From: Siphonodentalium dalli
Taxonomy: Eukaryota; Mollusca; Scaphopoda; Gadilida; Siphonodentaliidae
Direction of reading: 5' to 3'
Assembly (NCBI GenBank): GCA_032622095.1
Contig: CP136061.1
Location: 9,813,287-9,877,286 of the forward strand
DNA: 64,000 bases
Both the position numbers and the translations under genes were made by a program. Shown here one piece after another: positions 21,209-34,546 of this stretch (position 1 is the stretch's first letter; every line of letters begins with the position of its first letter). Under the pieces are notes generated by a model. It was given only the letters and a program-made list of their open reading frames with translations, ran no database searches and was not told where the DNA came from.

Positions 21209-22934
21209 TTGAATTAGAGCTGGCACTCAACGTGTTAACTCACCTAAATAACTTATTCTTCAACTCATCAGCTTGTATCTTGTCCTCGGTCCTTCTTCCT
21301 TCTCATTCGTTCCCAAAATTTCTGTTTTCCTATATCGCTCTTCGTCCCTCTCATTCTACTTCCTGTTGACCCAAGAGGCCTAATCCAAACTGCATATGTG
21401 CAACCCATTAGTGAGTCTTTGGTCGTTTGTTACATTATTCCTGTTAGTCTTGTGCAGAAGTGAAATCTTCAAATCATGACATATAGTGTATACATTTCAC
21501 AGTGGAATGGATTTAACATCAAGCTTGTATAGACACATCTAAGACATTTCCGGGAATTATTTTATATCCATCCCACCAAGCAAGAGCATGATGGTTACAG
21601 TAACAGATAGACTGTAAACGTTACTTGTATAAAAAGAGAAACTAATTATATACATACATGTAGTAATAATATGACCATACGCTAGTCTAATTAAGAAATC
21701 AAGCTAAACCACTCGCATGAAGGTATCTATGGGTTTTTAAAATTTTGTTTTTATCAAAATCAGTTAACAGATTCCCTGGTATTATAAGATTCAAATAACC
21801 CTATACTTCGTTGGTTGATTGTCACAAATTACATTCCGTGCACAATGGTTCATCGAAAGAATGGACCCCCAATCGTAATTATTAAATATATGTTATTTCT
21901 TTTCGCACAGTACCGTATAGTACCAAGTGTTGTATAATACAGGCCCACCGTCCCTTAGAAGATTGGTAAATTTGTGTAGATCGGTAAACTCGTGATGCGA
22001 TTCCTTTTATATTTCACATCACAAATTTCGATCACTTTTCACTCGCCCCGCAATGTGTAGACTAGTTACTAGTGTCGTTATTTATTATGTCATATTTTCT
22101 CAACAAAATTTAAACTACTACTACGAATGAACTTAAATTGTAATTCAATGTTCATAATTCCCATTTTCAATACCAGTAATAGAAAGACAAAGTAACAAGA
22201 TTTTTCGATTACGACATTAATGCTTTAAGCCCACCGATCTACTATGCGACAAAAGTGCTCGCACAAATTCAAAATGGATATATTGACAAACTATCCAACC
22301 ACGTCTATACCGGCGGTATATATATTTGATGCAATGGACAATGTTAATTTACAGCTACCATATCTGTACCCAGTGATCTCCCAGAGTGGGATAACATTTC
22401 CAAGGCTGGTTTTATTCATTTGACAGGTTTATATTTAAAATTTATGGTTTCAAAACTCAGTCATATTTACAGTACTTTGAGTCCGTTGTTGGATATGTTA
22501 GTTTATGGGTAGATGTACTGAATCATTATCAATATGATTGAGTCCATCTCTAGACATGTTAGGTGTATGGATAGATATACATCCCTTGGGTTTAGTCGGA
22601 ACAGTGGCCAAACAACTTCTTGTCAAGGTATCCATAGTAAGCATCTGTGAGCAGTTAACTGGATTAAGCAACACCTGGCTGCACTGTGACGCATTTTACA
22701 CTTAATGCTTAATGCTTATTTAGAAAATAATTGTGATATGACTCGCATTTTGAGTTATTGCGGTAAGACTATTATTAGGATTGTATCATAACATCATGAT
22801 CATTTATTTGGAAGATGCTAATTAGTCTTCCACACTCACCATCTGCATGACAGAAATGTAAGTGGTTGAAAGAGGGTACAATTGGCGTATTATCGTATTT
22901 TGGCCGTCATCTTGGCAGCCATCTTGGTTGAAGT
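21209..22934. other. Gene-free stretch
   Basis: This is AT-rich sequence without long frames or obvious repeats until 22900, where GGCCGTCATCTTGGCAGCCA resembles the 165-bp repeat family. Nothing coding is supported. Confidence 0.5.
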
Positions 22935-22943
22935 TGACAATTT

Positions 22944-24584
22944 TTTTTTTTTTTTATAATTTATTTTTATTTTTCATAGTCTGTCTCAATTACATATTAA
23001 AGTTGTATATAATAAATATACATTAAACATGAAAAAATAAATTCTTATAACAATATATCTATTATCACATGCACACTTGAATAATCTCTGTTTTTGAAAC
23101 TTATCCTTTTTCTTGTTCTGTCTTATTAAATTATCCCTAGCATTTTTTCTTGCTAATGTGTCATTTTGACAGTTATTCTTTTTTTAATTCAGTTTTCGTG
23201 ATACTGCGCAGGGTCGGTCTAAAAATTGAAAATATATTTATTTGTTTTATCTATTAATTTAAGTTTTTTACCAGAGTAATTTCCGGTCAAGGGTCATTAA
23301 TTAAATTGAGGACACTGTTCCACTTATTATCAAAGGCTTTATTTGTTGAATCAGTCCATTTTAGTACCTGCTTTTCTAGATTGTATTCTTGTATAACAAA
23401 TTGTAATGCCCTTTTTTGGCATAGATTTGTCTTATTGCACCTTGTCACATAAATATATCGTTTTATTAATAGTAGTATATTGTTAATTTCAAGTGTGCTC
23501 ATGACAAAGTCTGAATCTATTCCAAAAAGTAATTCTTCAATCTTTGTTGGCATTTTGATGTTACATTTGGTATATACATTGTTTTTGAAATTTCTTCCCA
23601 AAGAGTTTTGCTCTGATGACAGGTAACCAACAAATGTTCTATAGTTTCATTTTCTTTTCCACAGAGTGTGCACAATTTTGATGCTATAATCTTACATTTT
23701 TCAAGGAAGACATTTGTAACTAAAGTGTTGTGATTTATTTGGAATTGAAAGGCTTGCAGTTTCGTGTTTTTCGTTGTTTTAAATGTTTGCTTATACATGT
23801 ATATTGAATCCCAGTGAATTTCGTTTGTTTCTAGTTTTAGTTTATGCTCCCATCCTACCTGAGCGCATGGTTTATTTGGAATGACAAGAGTTACAATTTT
23901 CCAGTACAGATGGTTGTTCAAATTCTTTTCATGAATTATATTTTCAACTAAATCAATTCTAGAGCTTTTAGTCAATTTGTTTTGTGAGGCCTTTATTTCT
24001 TTTTTTCCAATTTAAAGGAATAGAGGATATTACTCCTTGTAAAGTTAAGTAGTTAACTTTAAGGTCATATTTTGATAGAATTTCTCCAGTGTCCATAAAA
24101 GAACCATCTTCCCGCAAAATATCATTAATATGCAATATTTGTTTTTCTATCCAGTTTTTATAAATAAAAGGTTTTTTTTCTCTCTGAATGTGTAAGTTAT
24201 GGAAGAGTGGCTGTTTCTTATATTCTACTTCTGTATTTGGGTCTGTGGATAATGTTGCATAAGCTATTAAGACATCTCTCCAGAATGGATTGAATCGCTT
24301 AGCAATTCTCATCAGACTAGCTTTATTTAAATTTAGAAGAGCTGAGCCTCCATATATATGCAATTTATCTATTAAAATGATTTTCCAATCTGAATAGTTA
24401 AAGGGATCTAGGAATTTTCTAAGCCATGTTATTTTTAAGGATTTTGAAAAGCTTTTAATATCTGGAATTTTTAGTCCACCATTTTCAATATTTTGGTCTA
24501 GTGTGTCTCTCTTAATTTAACTCTTTTTCCATTCCAAAAAAACTGAAACAGCAAGCCCTGCATTTCCTTCAATATGTGTGCAGG
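22944..24584 (-). mobile_element. 5'-truncated LINE, L1/Tx1 type
   Basis: On the minus strand the element ends in a poly-A tract (T-run at 22941-22955) and is flanked by TGACAATTT on both sides (22935-22943 and 24585-24593), the sign of target-primed insertion. Three overlapping frames (24363-23968, 23975-23517, 23601-23287) make up the C-terminal part of a LINE ORF2. Segments such as WLRKFLDPFNYSDWK, TTKNTKLQAFQFQINHN and a C-terminal zinc finger CTLCGKENETIEHLLVTC are typical of the L1/Tx1 group. Frameshifts separate the frames. Endonuclease and most of the reverse transcriptase are missing by 5' truncation. Confidence 0.82.
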
Positions 24585-24736
24585 TGACAATTTAACTTAA
24601 GAAAATGACCATGGTGGCCATCTTTCTGCCATGTTTCAGAATTTGAACCATTCTGAAAAACCAAGTTATCTAAAAAAAAATCTCAACTCGGATTCTAGGG
24701 GGATTTTTGCCATGTTGTTCATAAACATGTTCTTAT

Positions 24737-24766
24737 TATACCCCCATCCCAAAAGATGGGGGTATA
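24737..24766. repeat. Short hairpin heading a dispersed repeat
   Basis: The arms TATACCCCCATC and GATGGGGGTATA enclose CCAAAA. Sequence of this type followed by CCATCTACTCATATCTCAAC occurs as a dispersed repeat in bivalve genomes, as far as I recall; only this copy is in the window. Confidence 0.5.
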
Positions 24767-27700
24767 CTGGATTACATGCATCCATCTACTCATATCTCAA
24801 CCATGGGTGATCGGACATCAATGAAATTTGAGATCCCCCCGGTGAACCCTAATGTGCCTCGACTAGTAACCTTACCTATGAAATCAATCATTGTTGCATT
24901 TGTGATCATGATGTGATTTTATTTTGTTCAATTTAATAATATATTTTTGTTATGGAATTTGTTGAATAGAGTTTTATTTTATGTGATATCTTCTCCATTT
25001 ATGATAAAAGGGCGAGTTGTTTTTACAGATCATTCCAACTGAAGCATAGCTACATACCTTCGGTTCATTCACTATATTTTGTTTTATATTCCCCTCACAG
25101 ATTTGTTACAGACTGAACTATATTCCTTTCTATTCTCAAAAGGGGGGATCTATGATACCCAATATAAATTTGATTAATTTCTTAAGAAATAGCGCAAGCA
25201 TGTTTTGAATGTTACTCTTAAACTGAAGCAAGGTTACTAGTCATTCAGATTCATGTGTTATTTAGGTATATAGCTGTGTTTATATCTAAAAATAGTTCTC
25301 TTTTCCTTTTGTGCGCACAGAGAGAGCACATCTCACGACTAAGAAGAAAATGAAATTAAATGGGGAACTATTAATAAAATTTGGGATTAACAGTGATATG
25401 TGCTATATCGAAAACGTGTTTTTGATTTTTTTTCTATTTTTGTTTACGTGTTTGCAAAAGTTCGCTTATGGTTTGAAAATTATGCACATTGCCAGATAAG
25501 CAATGGACACTAAATTTAGTTTTATTTAATCGTCGTATTAATTTAGTTTAATTTGTGCATAATGGAACCGCTGTTTCCTATCTCGCCACTGTTTCCGGTA
25601 CATGTACACGAGATATTTAAAAAACAACTGTTCTATGAGGTGTAATTCTTGTCCAATTTGCGATGTGGCTTCCATTCAGTATGATTTAATTTGATGTAGT
25701 TCGAGATTGACAAGGTAATAATGCCAATGCTTCATTTGTATTGCATTTATTTTGAACTTTCGACCAGGTGAAACATAAGATTGATTCCTTGTTGACAAAT
25801 TACAACCAATTTTGTCACCGCAATTTAAAAGAATCCGGTTATTTTAGTTCTCTCTCTCTCATGTTGGCCTTGGTTTTGGTACCCTCAATTCCCCCCCCCC
25901 CCAATGCAGTGGCTGATATTGACAGTAGGTGAGGTCTAGATTCAAATATCAATATGTCACTGTTCTCGCACCAGCACTCGACCCAACCAAGGTTAAATTC
26001 CCCATAAGTAAGGGTTACTGTTTGCCCAACATTCCTTTCATACACGATGGTGGGACTATGCCAATCTGTGTATTCGGTGTCTCATGACAAAAAACTGCAA
26101 AATTTACTGGATGCTATATAACAATGTTAATATCCTTAAACATCAGTTGGACCTTGTGGTTTTTTTGGGGGGAGGGGTGGAATAATGATATAGGCAAGTC
26201 ACTCTCAGTCTCATGGAGGGTTTGGGATATGTTGCATTGAATTTCCGTCTAGCTGTGTCATGGCGAATATGACACAAGAAGTGACACTTAAATACAGTTC
26301 AATCAACGTATCACAAACCCCATTGGAATGGAATTCACTTGTCTACATTATTTAATAAAGATAATACAGATTTGACACACTTGGACATGGGTACGCTGTT
26401 ACAGCTACATAATTGTTGTAGTCCGATACCAATGGTAGTTATCTGTTAAACTGTTCACCCCACGATAGATTAAACACCTACACCACACATTCACAGTAGT
26501 TGTCTTCATGGAGGGCGTCCCAGAAAATAGACCTAAATTACAAGTGTTAAATGTTGTCAAAAGATTCAACGGATCGAAACTTGTGGAACGCACTCGATTT
26601 CCCGAGAAACAGAAACTGAAAGTAGGAAATTTATAGGAACTCTGCCTGCAGTGTCGCAGATAACTGGTCACACATGATGTCGTCCATTTAGGAACGTAAT
26701 CGATCGATTGTTCTAAGGTTTCTCACCGTTTCTGTTTATTCCAATCTATGTTTTGTCGCTCATAACGGTGGCTGACATTGAATTTTATTCATGTAATCTG
26801 AATTGGATATCTGAAGTTCTAAACATAAGGTAATCAATTGAGTTCTGCATCTAGCGATCACGCACCGTGTAGACAATTTACATAGTGTCCATAGAGACTA
26901 CAAATATATGTGGTGATTGATCACTGTCACGGGTTGTGATCGAAGCACATAATTTGCATAATGCAAGTCTATTCTGCACAGTATACATTCACAGTAACCT
27001 ATTTTGGCTAATATGGCAACCTTGTGCTTCAATTTTTTTGAGTTCATGTCATTTGGCATGTGTTTTCTAGACGCAAACAACGAGACTACTAGTACACCAA
27101 ATAACACCGATTTGAAAATATCCGAATCAGCGGACCGATTCGGTGTCTATCTCGAATCGGGTGCCCGATATCGACATCGAATCGAATCTTGAATATTCAC
27201 AGATCCCTAACCTTATGGTCCTCCTTTTAGAGTCGGCCTTTTTCACATCAAAGGCACCTCCCAAAATGGGATTTTGACCTCCCCGCTGCTTGGTCACAGT
27301 CCTCCAATCTTGTATGGGAGGAAAAGAGAATATATATATAAAGAGATATAAACACAGTTATATACCTAAATGACACATGATCTAAATGACTAGTAACCTC
27401 GCTTCAGTTTAAGAATAACGTTCAAATACGTATTTGCGCCATTTCGTACCAAAATAATAAAATTTAGATAGGGTATCATAGAACCCCCCAAATGAATATA
27501 CCATATTGTTCAGTGTGTTAGTCTCTTATTAGGGAATATGTATTTGCTAGTGAAAATGTTATTTCTCATGCTTTAAAGTTGAATCATACCATACTTTCAT
27601 CATGATAAGTCATCATTTTACATTCGGAAAGTTTTCCAATTTATATCTAGTCAAAATGTACATTATTCCATAAACATCGTAAATTAACCCTTTCATGGTG

Positions 27701-28368
27701 GGAGCAGAGCAGCATTCACTACCATGTGCCGGTGTAATCTCTTATATAAGCGTGTCACCCATAGGCAACCTTTCATATATAAGAAATGCACTTGCTTACA
27801 ATGTCAAGTAAATATTGCTGCCTATGAGAGACTCGCATATATAAGGGAATGCATGGCATAGGGTTTTCACAAAATTTCAGGAAGCTCCAGGAAGTCTGGA
27901 GAATTAAGTACATGTATGGTCTTGGCATCCTTGTCCATACATCGCTCATAATGTGGGTGAAAGCTATATCACATGTAAGTGATTAGAAATGCTATATGCC
28001 ATATAGTGTAATGGTCAACTCATGCTATATCGCACGCAAGTGGTTACAAAAAGACCTGGATTATAAATTTGGACATAAAGCGGTTAAGTTGCTGCTACCG
28101 ACTACGTGTGACTGCACGAGCATTAATTCCATAAACAAATTGCATCAATACATATTTAGAGTCTGAATTCGGCTATCAAGCAATAATCAACAAGCGAAGT
28201 CATTAGATACAAATATGGCAATATGAGATAAAACAAACATAGAAGTGACTTAACCCTTTCATGACTCACGCCGGAATGTCATCCGCACTGTAAAGCAAAT
28301 TTGAATATAACGATTCCTCCTTCAGTGCTAAGACAATTGCACACTCTAACCACATGTGTGTGATATAT
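24767..28368. other. Gene-free stretch of 3.6 kb
   Basis: It contains short simple runs (CT at 25848-25860, a C-run at 25891-25903) and a decayed MITE with ATATATAAG motifs starting TTAACCCTTTCATGGTGGGA (27683-27870, related to 29295-29572). Short frames on both strands have no recognisable product and no splice context that convinces me. Confidence 0.45.
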
Positions 28369-28469
28369 ATGTGTTATATACACAATGTGTTTGTATCGAT
28401 TCATGTATCGTGACGAGGCTAGTTTTCGTGGCCATGAATCGCTACAAACACATTGTGTATATAACACAT
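28369..28469. repeat. Foldback repeat with 37-bp arms
   Basis: ATGTGTTATATACACAATGT at 28369 is repeated in inverse at 28469 (ACATTGTGTATATAACACAT), and the complementarity extends through GTTTGTAxCGATTCATG towards the centre. It is probably a MITE or the core of one. Confidence 0.7.
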
Positions 28470-29117
28470 TTATCTACCATTGGTGTGACAGAATCCACCG
28501 CACAAATTACATTTTAGCAGTTTCTTAAATACCAAAAATGTTGGAATTGTGTCTGACGATTAGCTTTCTTGAGTAAATTCTCACAAACTGCACAGGTATC
28601 TGTGCCACGCGATTAGCTCGCATCGCTAAATTCTCCCAAGCTGCAAGTTCACGCGAATACTCTTAATGGAAATTTAATTCAATGGACAAAATCTCTTACA
28701 CCTGCATGTTTGATATAATTTATAATAAATATTGAACAAATACATATTAGTTACTTTGTGATATGTTATACCATAATACCCATGATGGCAGGCAATCAAA
28801 TAATGTTAAAACCTAGGAACTATTTGTTTATAGTACGCAAGAATATACGTTGGCATGTCGTTTAGAATTTTCACGCGATTGATGTGACGTCAGTTCATTC
28901 ACGATTTTGAACCAGTCAACGACCTCACGAGCGCCTTGTATCGCAACTGCAGTAATGATACAGATGTTTTTATCGCCAATTCGTTATCGCCAATTTATTT
29001 TATCACGGAATTTTATAGGAAATGGTAGATAAAGCATCAGCCCACCATTGTACTAAGACAAGGTGTACTCTAACCACTTACGTGTGATATCCCTTACCGA
29101 AATATAAGTGATATCTT

Positions 29118-29690
29118 AGTGTTTCCTTAGTGCTTGAATGCTGGAGGAAAATCACTAAGAAATCACTAACAATAATCATTACGTGAGAATGCCTAATAGG
29201 GAAAGTTAGTTCTAATCTTAGTGCTTCTTAATGCTCAAGCACTACCTAAGTGCTTCCTTAGTCCTCTATTTGGGTGAAATATTTATGAGCTTAACCCTTT
29301 ACCCAACAGAACGCCCAGAAACGCCCTAACAGCCTAAATTATCTTCGGTCTGTCTCAATAAAACCATGGAAATATGGGTATCATTGGAACCGGCTCATTG
29401 AGCACATTGTGATAGTTACAGTTATGCCCTGTGCCAATGCATTCTCTTATATATGCGAGTCGACCATAGGTCGCCTCGCATATATAAGAGAATGCATTGG
29501 CACAAGTCACTGATGTCGACTCGCATATATAAGAGAATGCATTGGCACAGGGCCGTTCTGTTGGGTAAAGGGTTAATGCTTGAGCACTAAGCTTAGTGAT
29601 CTAGCACTAATCTAATTTACATATCACTTGCCTTAGTGCTCAAGCAGTTATTTTTAGTGATTTGTGAGCACTAAGGTTGAAATAAATAAT
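29118..29690. repeat. Repeat built from TTAGTGCTT motifs, interrupted
   Basis: The flanks of the piggyBac-like MITE share inverted copies of CTTAGTGCTTCCTTAGTGCT and AGCACTAAG motifs (29118-29280 and 29577-29690). They read as one older foldback element split by the later insertion. Confidence 0.5.
29295..29572. mobile_element. piggyBac-like MITE
   Basis: TTAA stands on both sides (29291-29294, 29573-29576). The termini are inverted: CCCTTTACCCAACAGAACG at the left against CGTTCTGTTGGGTAAAGGG at the right. TTAA target sites and CCCTTT-like ends are the mark of piggyBac. The right half contains two direct copies of CTCGCATATATAAGAGAATG. The related ATATATAAGAGAAT pieces at 6600-6775 and 27740-27870 suggest a family. 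Confidence 0.8.
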
Positions 29691-30886
29691 TCCAGCTAAT
29701 ATAATATTGATAGGCTAGCAGTAAATATACATGCACATGTACTCACAATTTAATCTATAGGGTCCACAATTGTGTAGCATATATATAATCATTCATCAAG
29801 TTTTTAATGAAATACACCATAATTTTCAAATTGATAACTTTTAATTGGAAAAATAAAATTTATACTAAACATCTGTAATATTTCGTCGATTACTTTATCT
29901 ATATCCCGAATATATGTACATGATTCTCTATTCTAGTCTTCCTCGGTTTAACTGTACTGGCTTATTCCTGCAAAGATAAATACAAAATATGTTTAAAAAT
30001 TTAAATATAAGGTTGATTCTAGGCATACTATTACTGAACGACAGTGTCTAATCTCCAATGGATAGCAAATAGCGATTCCGCTGATATGCGCTATTTGTCA
30101 TCTGATGGTAGTTTAAATTTTAAAAACATATTTTTTGAAATATCATCACAGTATATGCCAATATAATCATTATGCCTACCCATATTCCATGAAATCTTGG
30201 TGGAATGCCATGGAAGAAATTGCGCAATTTTGACAAAAATATCATATAATTAGAACACTGTTAAAGTGGCACAAGTACTATACTAGTACGCACATATAAT
30301 CACGATTCCCACCACCTTCCTGAAAATCAGGCCCAGTTGACCTTTTATTGACCATCTTCAGAAATCCTGGGTGATGACCCAGAAGAAATTGTCTAATTTT
30401 GACCGATATATAGTATAGTTGTTAGATCACTAAGGGCCCAGGCACAAGCTGTAACGACAAAAACCAAATAATGGATTTAATGATTGAGTTGAATGGTTCT
30501 CTTGCATCTTTGGACCTTGCATAATGGCACATTTCCTATTCACAGTTTTTCACAGCGTATGCTTTGAGGAAGTCTCTCAGTCACCTTCCATCTCCAGTAA
30601 GCCACAGTGTACTTGTACAGTGTTCATGTTTGTTATTTTTATGATTATATTTTATTAATCTGATTTCGTTCTTTTGATTGGGCATGTTTGAAGATTTCAT
30701 CATATCAAGCAGAATCTATAATATCAATATAAATCCGATATATTGGAAGATATCCGGGGAGGGGAGAAATTGTGGTTCACCTTTAACTTTATTTGATAAG
30801 AATTGATCCAATATAACTTTCGAGCTTCCTAGAGGAGCTCTTTTTTATCTGCATTCATATATTAACCAGATTTGATTTTTCTGCAG

Positions 30887-30954
30887 AATCATCAGATGCA
30901 GGTCGAACAATTAAAATAATTTTAAACCCTAATAATGCAAAAGATACGAAGTTG
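30887..30954 (+). CDS. Candidate small exon of unknown gene
   Basis: A good acceptor (TGATTTTTCTGCAG) is followed by 68 nt open in one frame (phase 1 in, phase 0 out; SSDAGRTIKIILNPNNAKD) and a donor TTG|GTATGT. A weaker exon candidate precedes it around 30561-30598 (CACAG acceptor, CCA|GTAAGC donor). I do not recognise the peptide. Orientation and incoming phase agree with the kinase/RHIM/Death gene upstream, but any link is a guess. Confidence 0.25.
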
Positions 30955-31044
30955 GTATGTGAATTCATAAAAGTATGCATGGAATGAGATAAGCTACTCC
31001 TCAATACCATCAATTCAAAGAAAAACACTTTTTTTTTTTTTTTA

Positions 31045-31420
31045 GCTCACCTGAGACGAAGTCTCCGGTGGAGCTATAGTCATCACTCCTCGTCCGTCGT
31101 CGGTCCATCCGTCCATCGTCCGTCCGTCAACAATTCTTTAAACATCTTCTCCTCTGGAACCATGAGACCAAATGGGTTCATATTTGGTGTGGATGGTCCC
31201 TAGGTGTCATTCAGATTTGTTCAAATGAGGTCACTGAGTCAAATAGTTGCGAAGCCAGGGCCATAACTCTGTAATTCTTACAACAACTTCTTCTCAAATT
31301 TCATTGGGCCGAATGGGTTCATATTTGGTACAAAGGGTCTTTAGGGGACTGTTATTCAGATTTGTTCAAATGAGGTCACTGGGTCGAATGTGGGCGGAGC
31401 CAGTGACAAAACTAAAAAAA
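31045..31420. repeat. Dispersed repeat (AGCTCACCTGAGACGAAGTC family), copy 2
   Basis: It is preceded by a T-run (31030-31043). It repeats 8726-9140 closely: CCGGTGGAGCTATAGTCATC, the GTCCGTCC stretch and TTCAGATTTGTTCAAATGAG units. Confidence 0.7.
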
Positions 31421-31927
31421 AATAAAAAATTTGGTAAATTCAGATTTTTGGAATTTTCACCTTACTCAATTTAACAAACAAAAAATTATTTTTTAAGCAT
31501 GTTATAAAATTTGAAAAAAGTGACACCATTATAACATCTGCAGAGTTATGAAACTTTAATCTTTAATCTTCTGAAATGACAGAAATATGCCATTACCCAT
31601 CCCCCTCCCACATGGCCCAGACCCACCCCACCCTGCAGTGGCCTACACCCAACCAACATCCCTTCCAATGGATATCATTTCCAGCTTCCAACATTAATAC
31701 CTGTTCTATTAAAGTTGCAGATATCTCTTTGTGGATAGACAGAGAGAAACACCGGTCATTAATCTAGGAATACAATGTCACTGACAGCTTGTATAAACAT
31801 ACTGCTAGCAATTTTAAACAAACTGCCTGAATTTAGTGTGTCTGACATTTGCAGGTCAAAGAATCAGTAATAAGAGGCACAATCTATCATGTATTGTTCA
31901 ACAGGGCAAATAGGATGTCTGTCATTT

Positions 31928-32020
31928 GTAGAATGAGGTACCCAGAGGGTGAATTTAGTGATGCTATCACACACAGTGGGCTAGCATCACCAAATTTACC
32001 CTCTGGAGACCTCATTCTGC
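31928..32020. repeat. Palindromic MITE (AGAATGAGGTCCCCAGAGGG family), copy 3
   Basis: It starts TAGAATGAGGTACCCAGAGG and ends with GGAGACCTCATTCTGC. The centre TGCTATCACACACAGTGGGC differs slightly from the other copies. Confidence 0.75.
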
Positions 32021-32204
32021 TTAGGCCTCATCTTCTTGGAAGTATCTATAGTATCAAATTAACATTGTTGTTAGTTACATTTCCCTTCTAGGAAGTTTCT
32101 GTATCCCCTAATTTGCAGAAGATAAAATTCATAATTGAGGTGAACAACTTCAACTGGGGAACTTCAATCTGATCCTAAGTCTGCCATAGCAGGTGAGGGC
32201 CTTA

Positions 32205-32297
32205 GCAGAATGAGGTCCCCAGAGGGTGAATTAATGATGCTAGCCCACTGTGCAGGATAGCGTCACTTAAGTCACCCTCTGGGGGACCTCATTCCGC
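32205..32297. repeat. Palindromic MITE (AGAATGAGGTCCCCAGAGGG family), copy 4
   Basis: It starts GCAGAATGAGGTCCCCAGAG and ends GGGGGACCTCATTCCGC, only 184 bp after copy 3. The two are separated by AATTTGCAGAAGATAAA-type sequence also seen near 10520 and 20240. Confidence 0.75.
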
Positions 32298-33856
32298 AAA
32301 TGACAGACACACTATCACACTATTTCAAGGCTTGATTGTATTGCTTGAGGCCAGGCACACACAATGTAGGAATAGGCACACTATTTGCAGGCTTGCTCCT
32401 TTGGTGATTGTGGTTCAGATTTGTTCAATCAGGGTCACCAGGTCAAGTAGGTGCAAGGCCAGCTACATTACTCTTTCTCTACATAGTAATTCATGATGTG
32501 TCTTCTATGCAAGAATCAAATGGCCTATTTTGCTTATATTTGGTATGAAATTACCTTGGGTGACAGATTTGTGAAAATGGGATCACAAAGTCAAATAAGG
32601 GCAGAGCCAGAGACTTAACTATTTCACTACATTGTAATTCTTAAAATATGTTTGCAAGAACTAGTTGACTTATTTAGCATGGAATGTTCTTCCTTGACTG
32701 CAATTCAGATTTTTTTTTAATGGGGTCACTTGGTCAAATAGGGGCCAAACGAAGAACAGTTTCCCTCTTAATATGCTTCCTTCACAAGGACCATCAGGTC
32801 TATTTTACTGATATTTATCATATGTATGAAGGGTTCTTTGGTGTCTGGGATTCAAATTTATTCAGATGGGGTCACCATGTTAAATAGGGTGGGACCAGGG
32901 ACATAACTATATGTCTCTATAGTAATTCTTAAAATGTCTTCTCAAGAGAGGTTGGACTATTTAGCTTACATATAGTATGGAGCAATCAGGAGGATCCTTA
33001 AGTGACTGAGATTCAGATTTGTTAAAATGAGGTCAATTTGTCAAGAAATGGTGGGGCTATGGGGAGTTTTGTGTCTAATAAAATCGTTGAAATACCAAAT
33101 TCATTAAAACATCTACCTTGAAACCACCTGACTGATTAATCTGACATACATGTATTATGTTTTGGGTCCATGGATAATTGGGCTTCAAACATGTCTAAAT
33201 GGTTTTGGAAAAAGGCGCTTGTGAGATTGGAAATTTCCAACAATTGAGAAAGTTTGAGGTGTCAGTTGTGAAATTCCAACCTAAGTAGTGTACAGTTGGT
33301 AATTTCAAGGTGGATTTTCACCAATCTACATATGTGAAGTCTCTCTAGCCACATATCCTGTTTAGAGCTATTTCTTTTAAAGTGATTATGAAAAGTTCTG
33401 ACTGTTGTAGTTTCCAGAGTCCCAGTCTTATCAGTATTTGCAGTCTGGTGAGCGACCCCACAGTCATTGACTGTCTTGTTCTTAAACCCCCCCCTCCCCC
33501 CATACATATACATGTAACAATTGTTCTTTTTGTTTTGTTTTTGCAATAAATGTTTGTTTATGTTACAGCAGAAACCAAAATTCATTGGTATTGCTGAATA
33601 AAAACTTGAAACTTGATATAAATTAAAAGTAATTTCATGGATATATATATTGGGTCTTTAAGATTAAAGTTTTACAAACTAAAGACCATGCATTCAGTCA
33701 TGCCAACTCCTAATTTACTGCACATACTGTCCTCTCCATATTTAGTTTGCCATTTCACAAATTTGTATAACCCGCTCTATAGTCTCTTTCTTTTTTATAC
33801 GCCCGTTTGAAAAAACGGTTGTATTATATAAATGGGTTGTCCGTCCATCTGCTTTT
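32298..33856. other. Gene-free stretch with degenerate repeats
   Basis: From 32390 to 33070 there are several degenerate copies of a unit with GATTCAGATTTGTTAAAATG and TCTTCTCAAGA, related to the repeat at 8726 and 31045. From 33070 there is unique AT-rich sequence and a C-run (33487-33499), then ACGCCCGTTTGAAAAAACGG (33799), a small inverted motif. Short frames are not supported as genes. Confidence 0.45.
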
Positions 33857-34395
33857 GGTTTCCGGATGATAACTTTAGATTGAATCAAGTGAACTGAACC
33901 AAATTTGGTATGTTAGTTTACCACACCAAAATACAGATCAAGTTCTAATACGGGTTTCGTCCGCATGATTTTGACCTGAGTTATGCCCCTTTTTCGACTT
34001 AGATTTTACCTGATTTGCAGTTTCCGGATGATAAATTTAGATTGAATCAAGTGAACTGAACCAAATTTGGTATGATAGTTTACCACCCCAAAATACAGAT
34101 CAAGTTCGAATATGGGTTTCGTCCGCATGATTTTGACTGAGTTATGTCCCTTTTTTCGACTTAGATTCTCTGACGTCACCATCTGCTGGGGGTAAAATGA
34201 GATGATGCGCACACAATAGATTGAATCAAGTGAACTGAACCAAATTTGGTATGTTAGTTTACCACCCCAAAATACAGATCAAGTTTGAATATGGGTTTCG
34301 TCCACATGATTTTGACTGAGTTATGGCCATTTTTCGACTAAGATTTTACCTGATATGCGGTTTCCAGATGATAACTTTAGATTGAATCTAGAGTG
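33857..34395. repeat. Tandem repeat of ~160-180 bp, three units
   Basis: Units start TTTCCGGATGATAACTTTAG and contain CAAGTGAACTGAACCAAATT, CCAAAATACAGATCAAGTTC and GGGTTTCGTCCGCATGATTT. The last unit is cut by sequence ending in AACCTTGCCCCACTCTACTC. Confidence 0.75.
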
Positions 34396-34546
34396 AATTT
34401 TTCAGTCAAAAATACCAGACTTGAAGTTATTGTGTTTTATTTTTGTTATTATTTCGTCTTAAGTCAAAGGTTTAATACAAATGAATTAAACCTTGCCCCA
34501 CTCTACTCCAGAAACGGTGTGCTCTTGTTTGCCATAAGTTGAGCTA

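Noticed and set aside
25311-25499. 62-codon frame after a possible acceptor (GTGCGCACAG)
   Set aside because: Low-complexity hydrophobic end, no donor or homology.
31849-32091. Exon-like start GCAGGTCAAAGAATCAG resembling the kinase-end exons (10918, 21076)
   Set aside because: Only about 13 nt match; the frame soon runs into a palindromic MITE.
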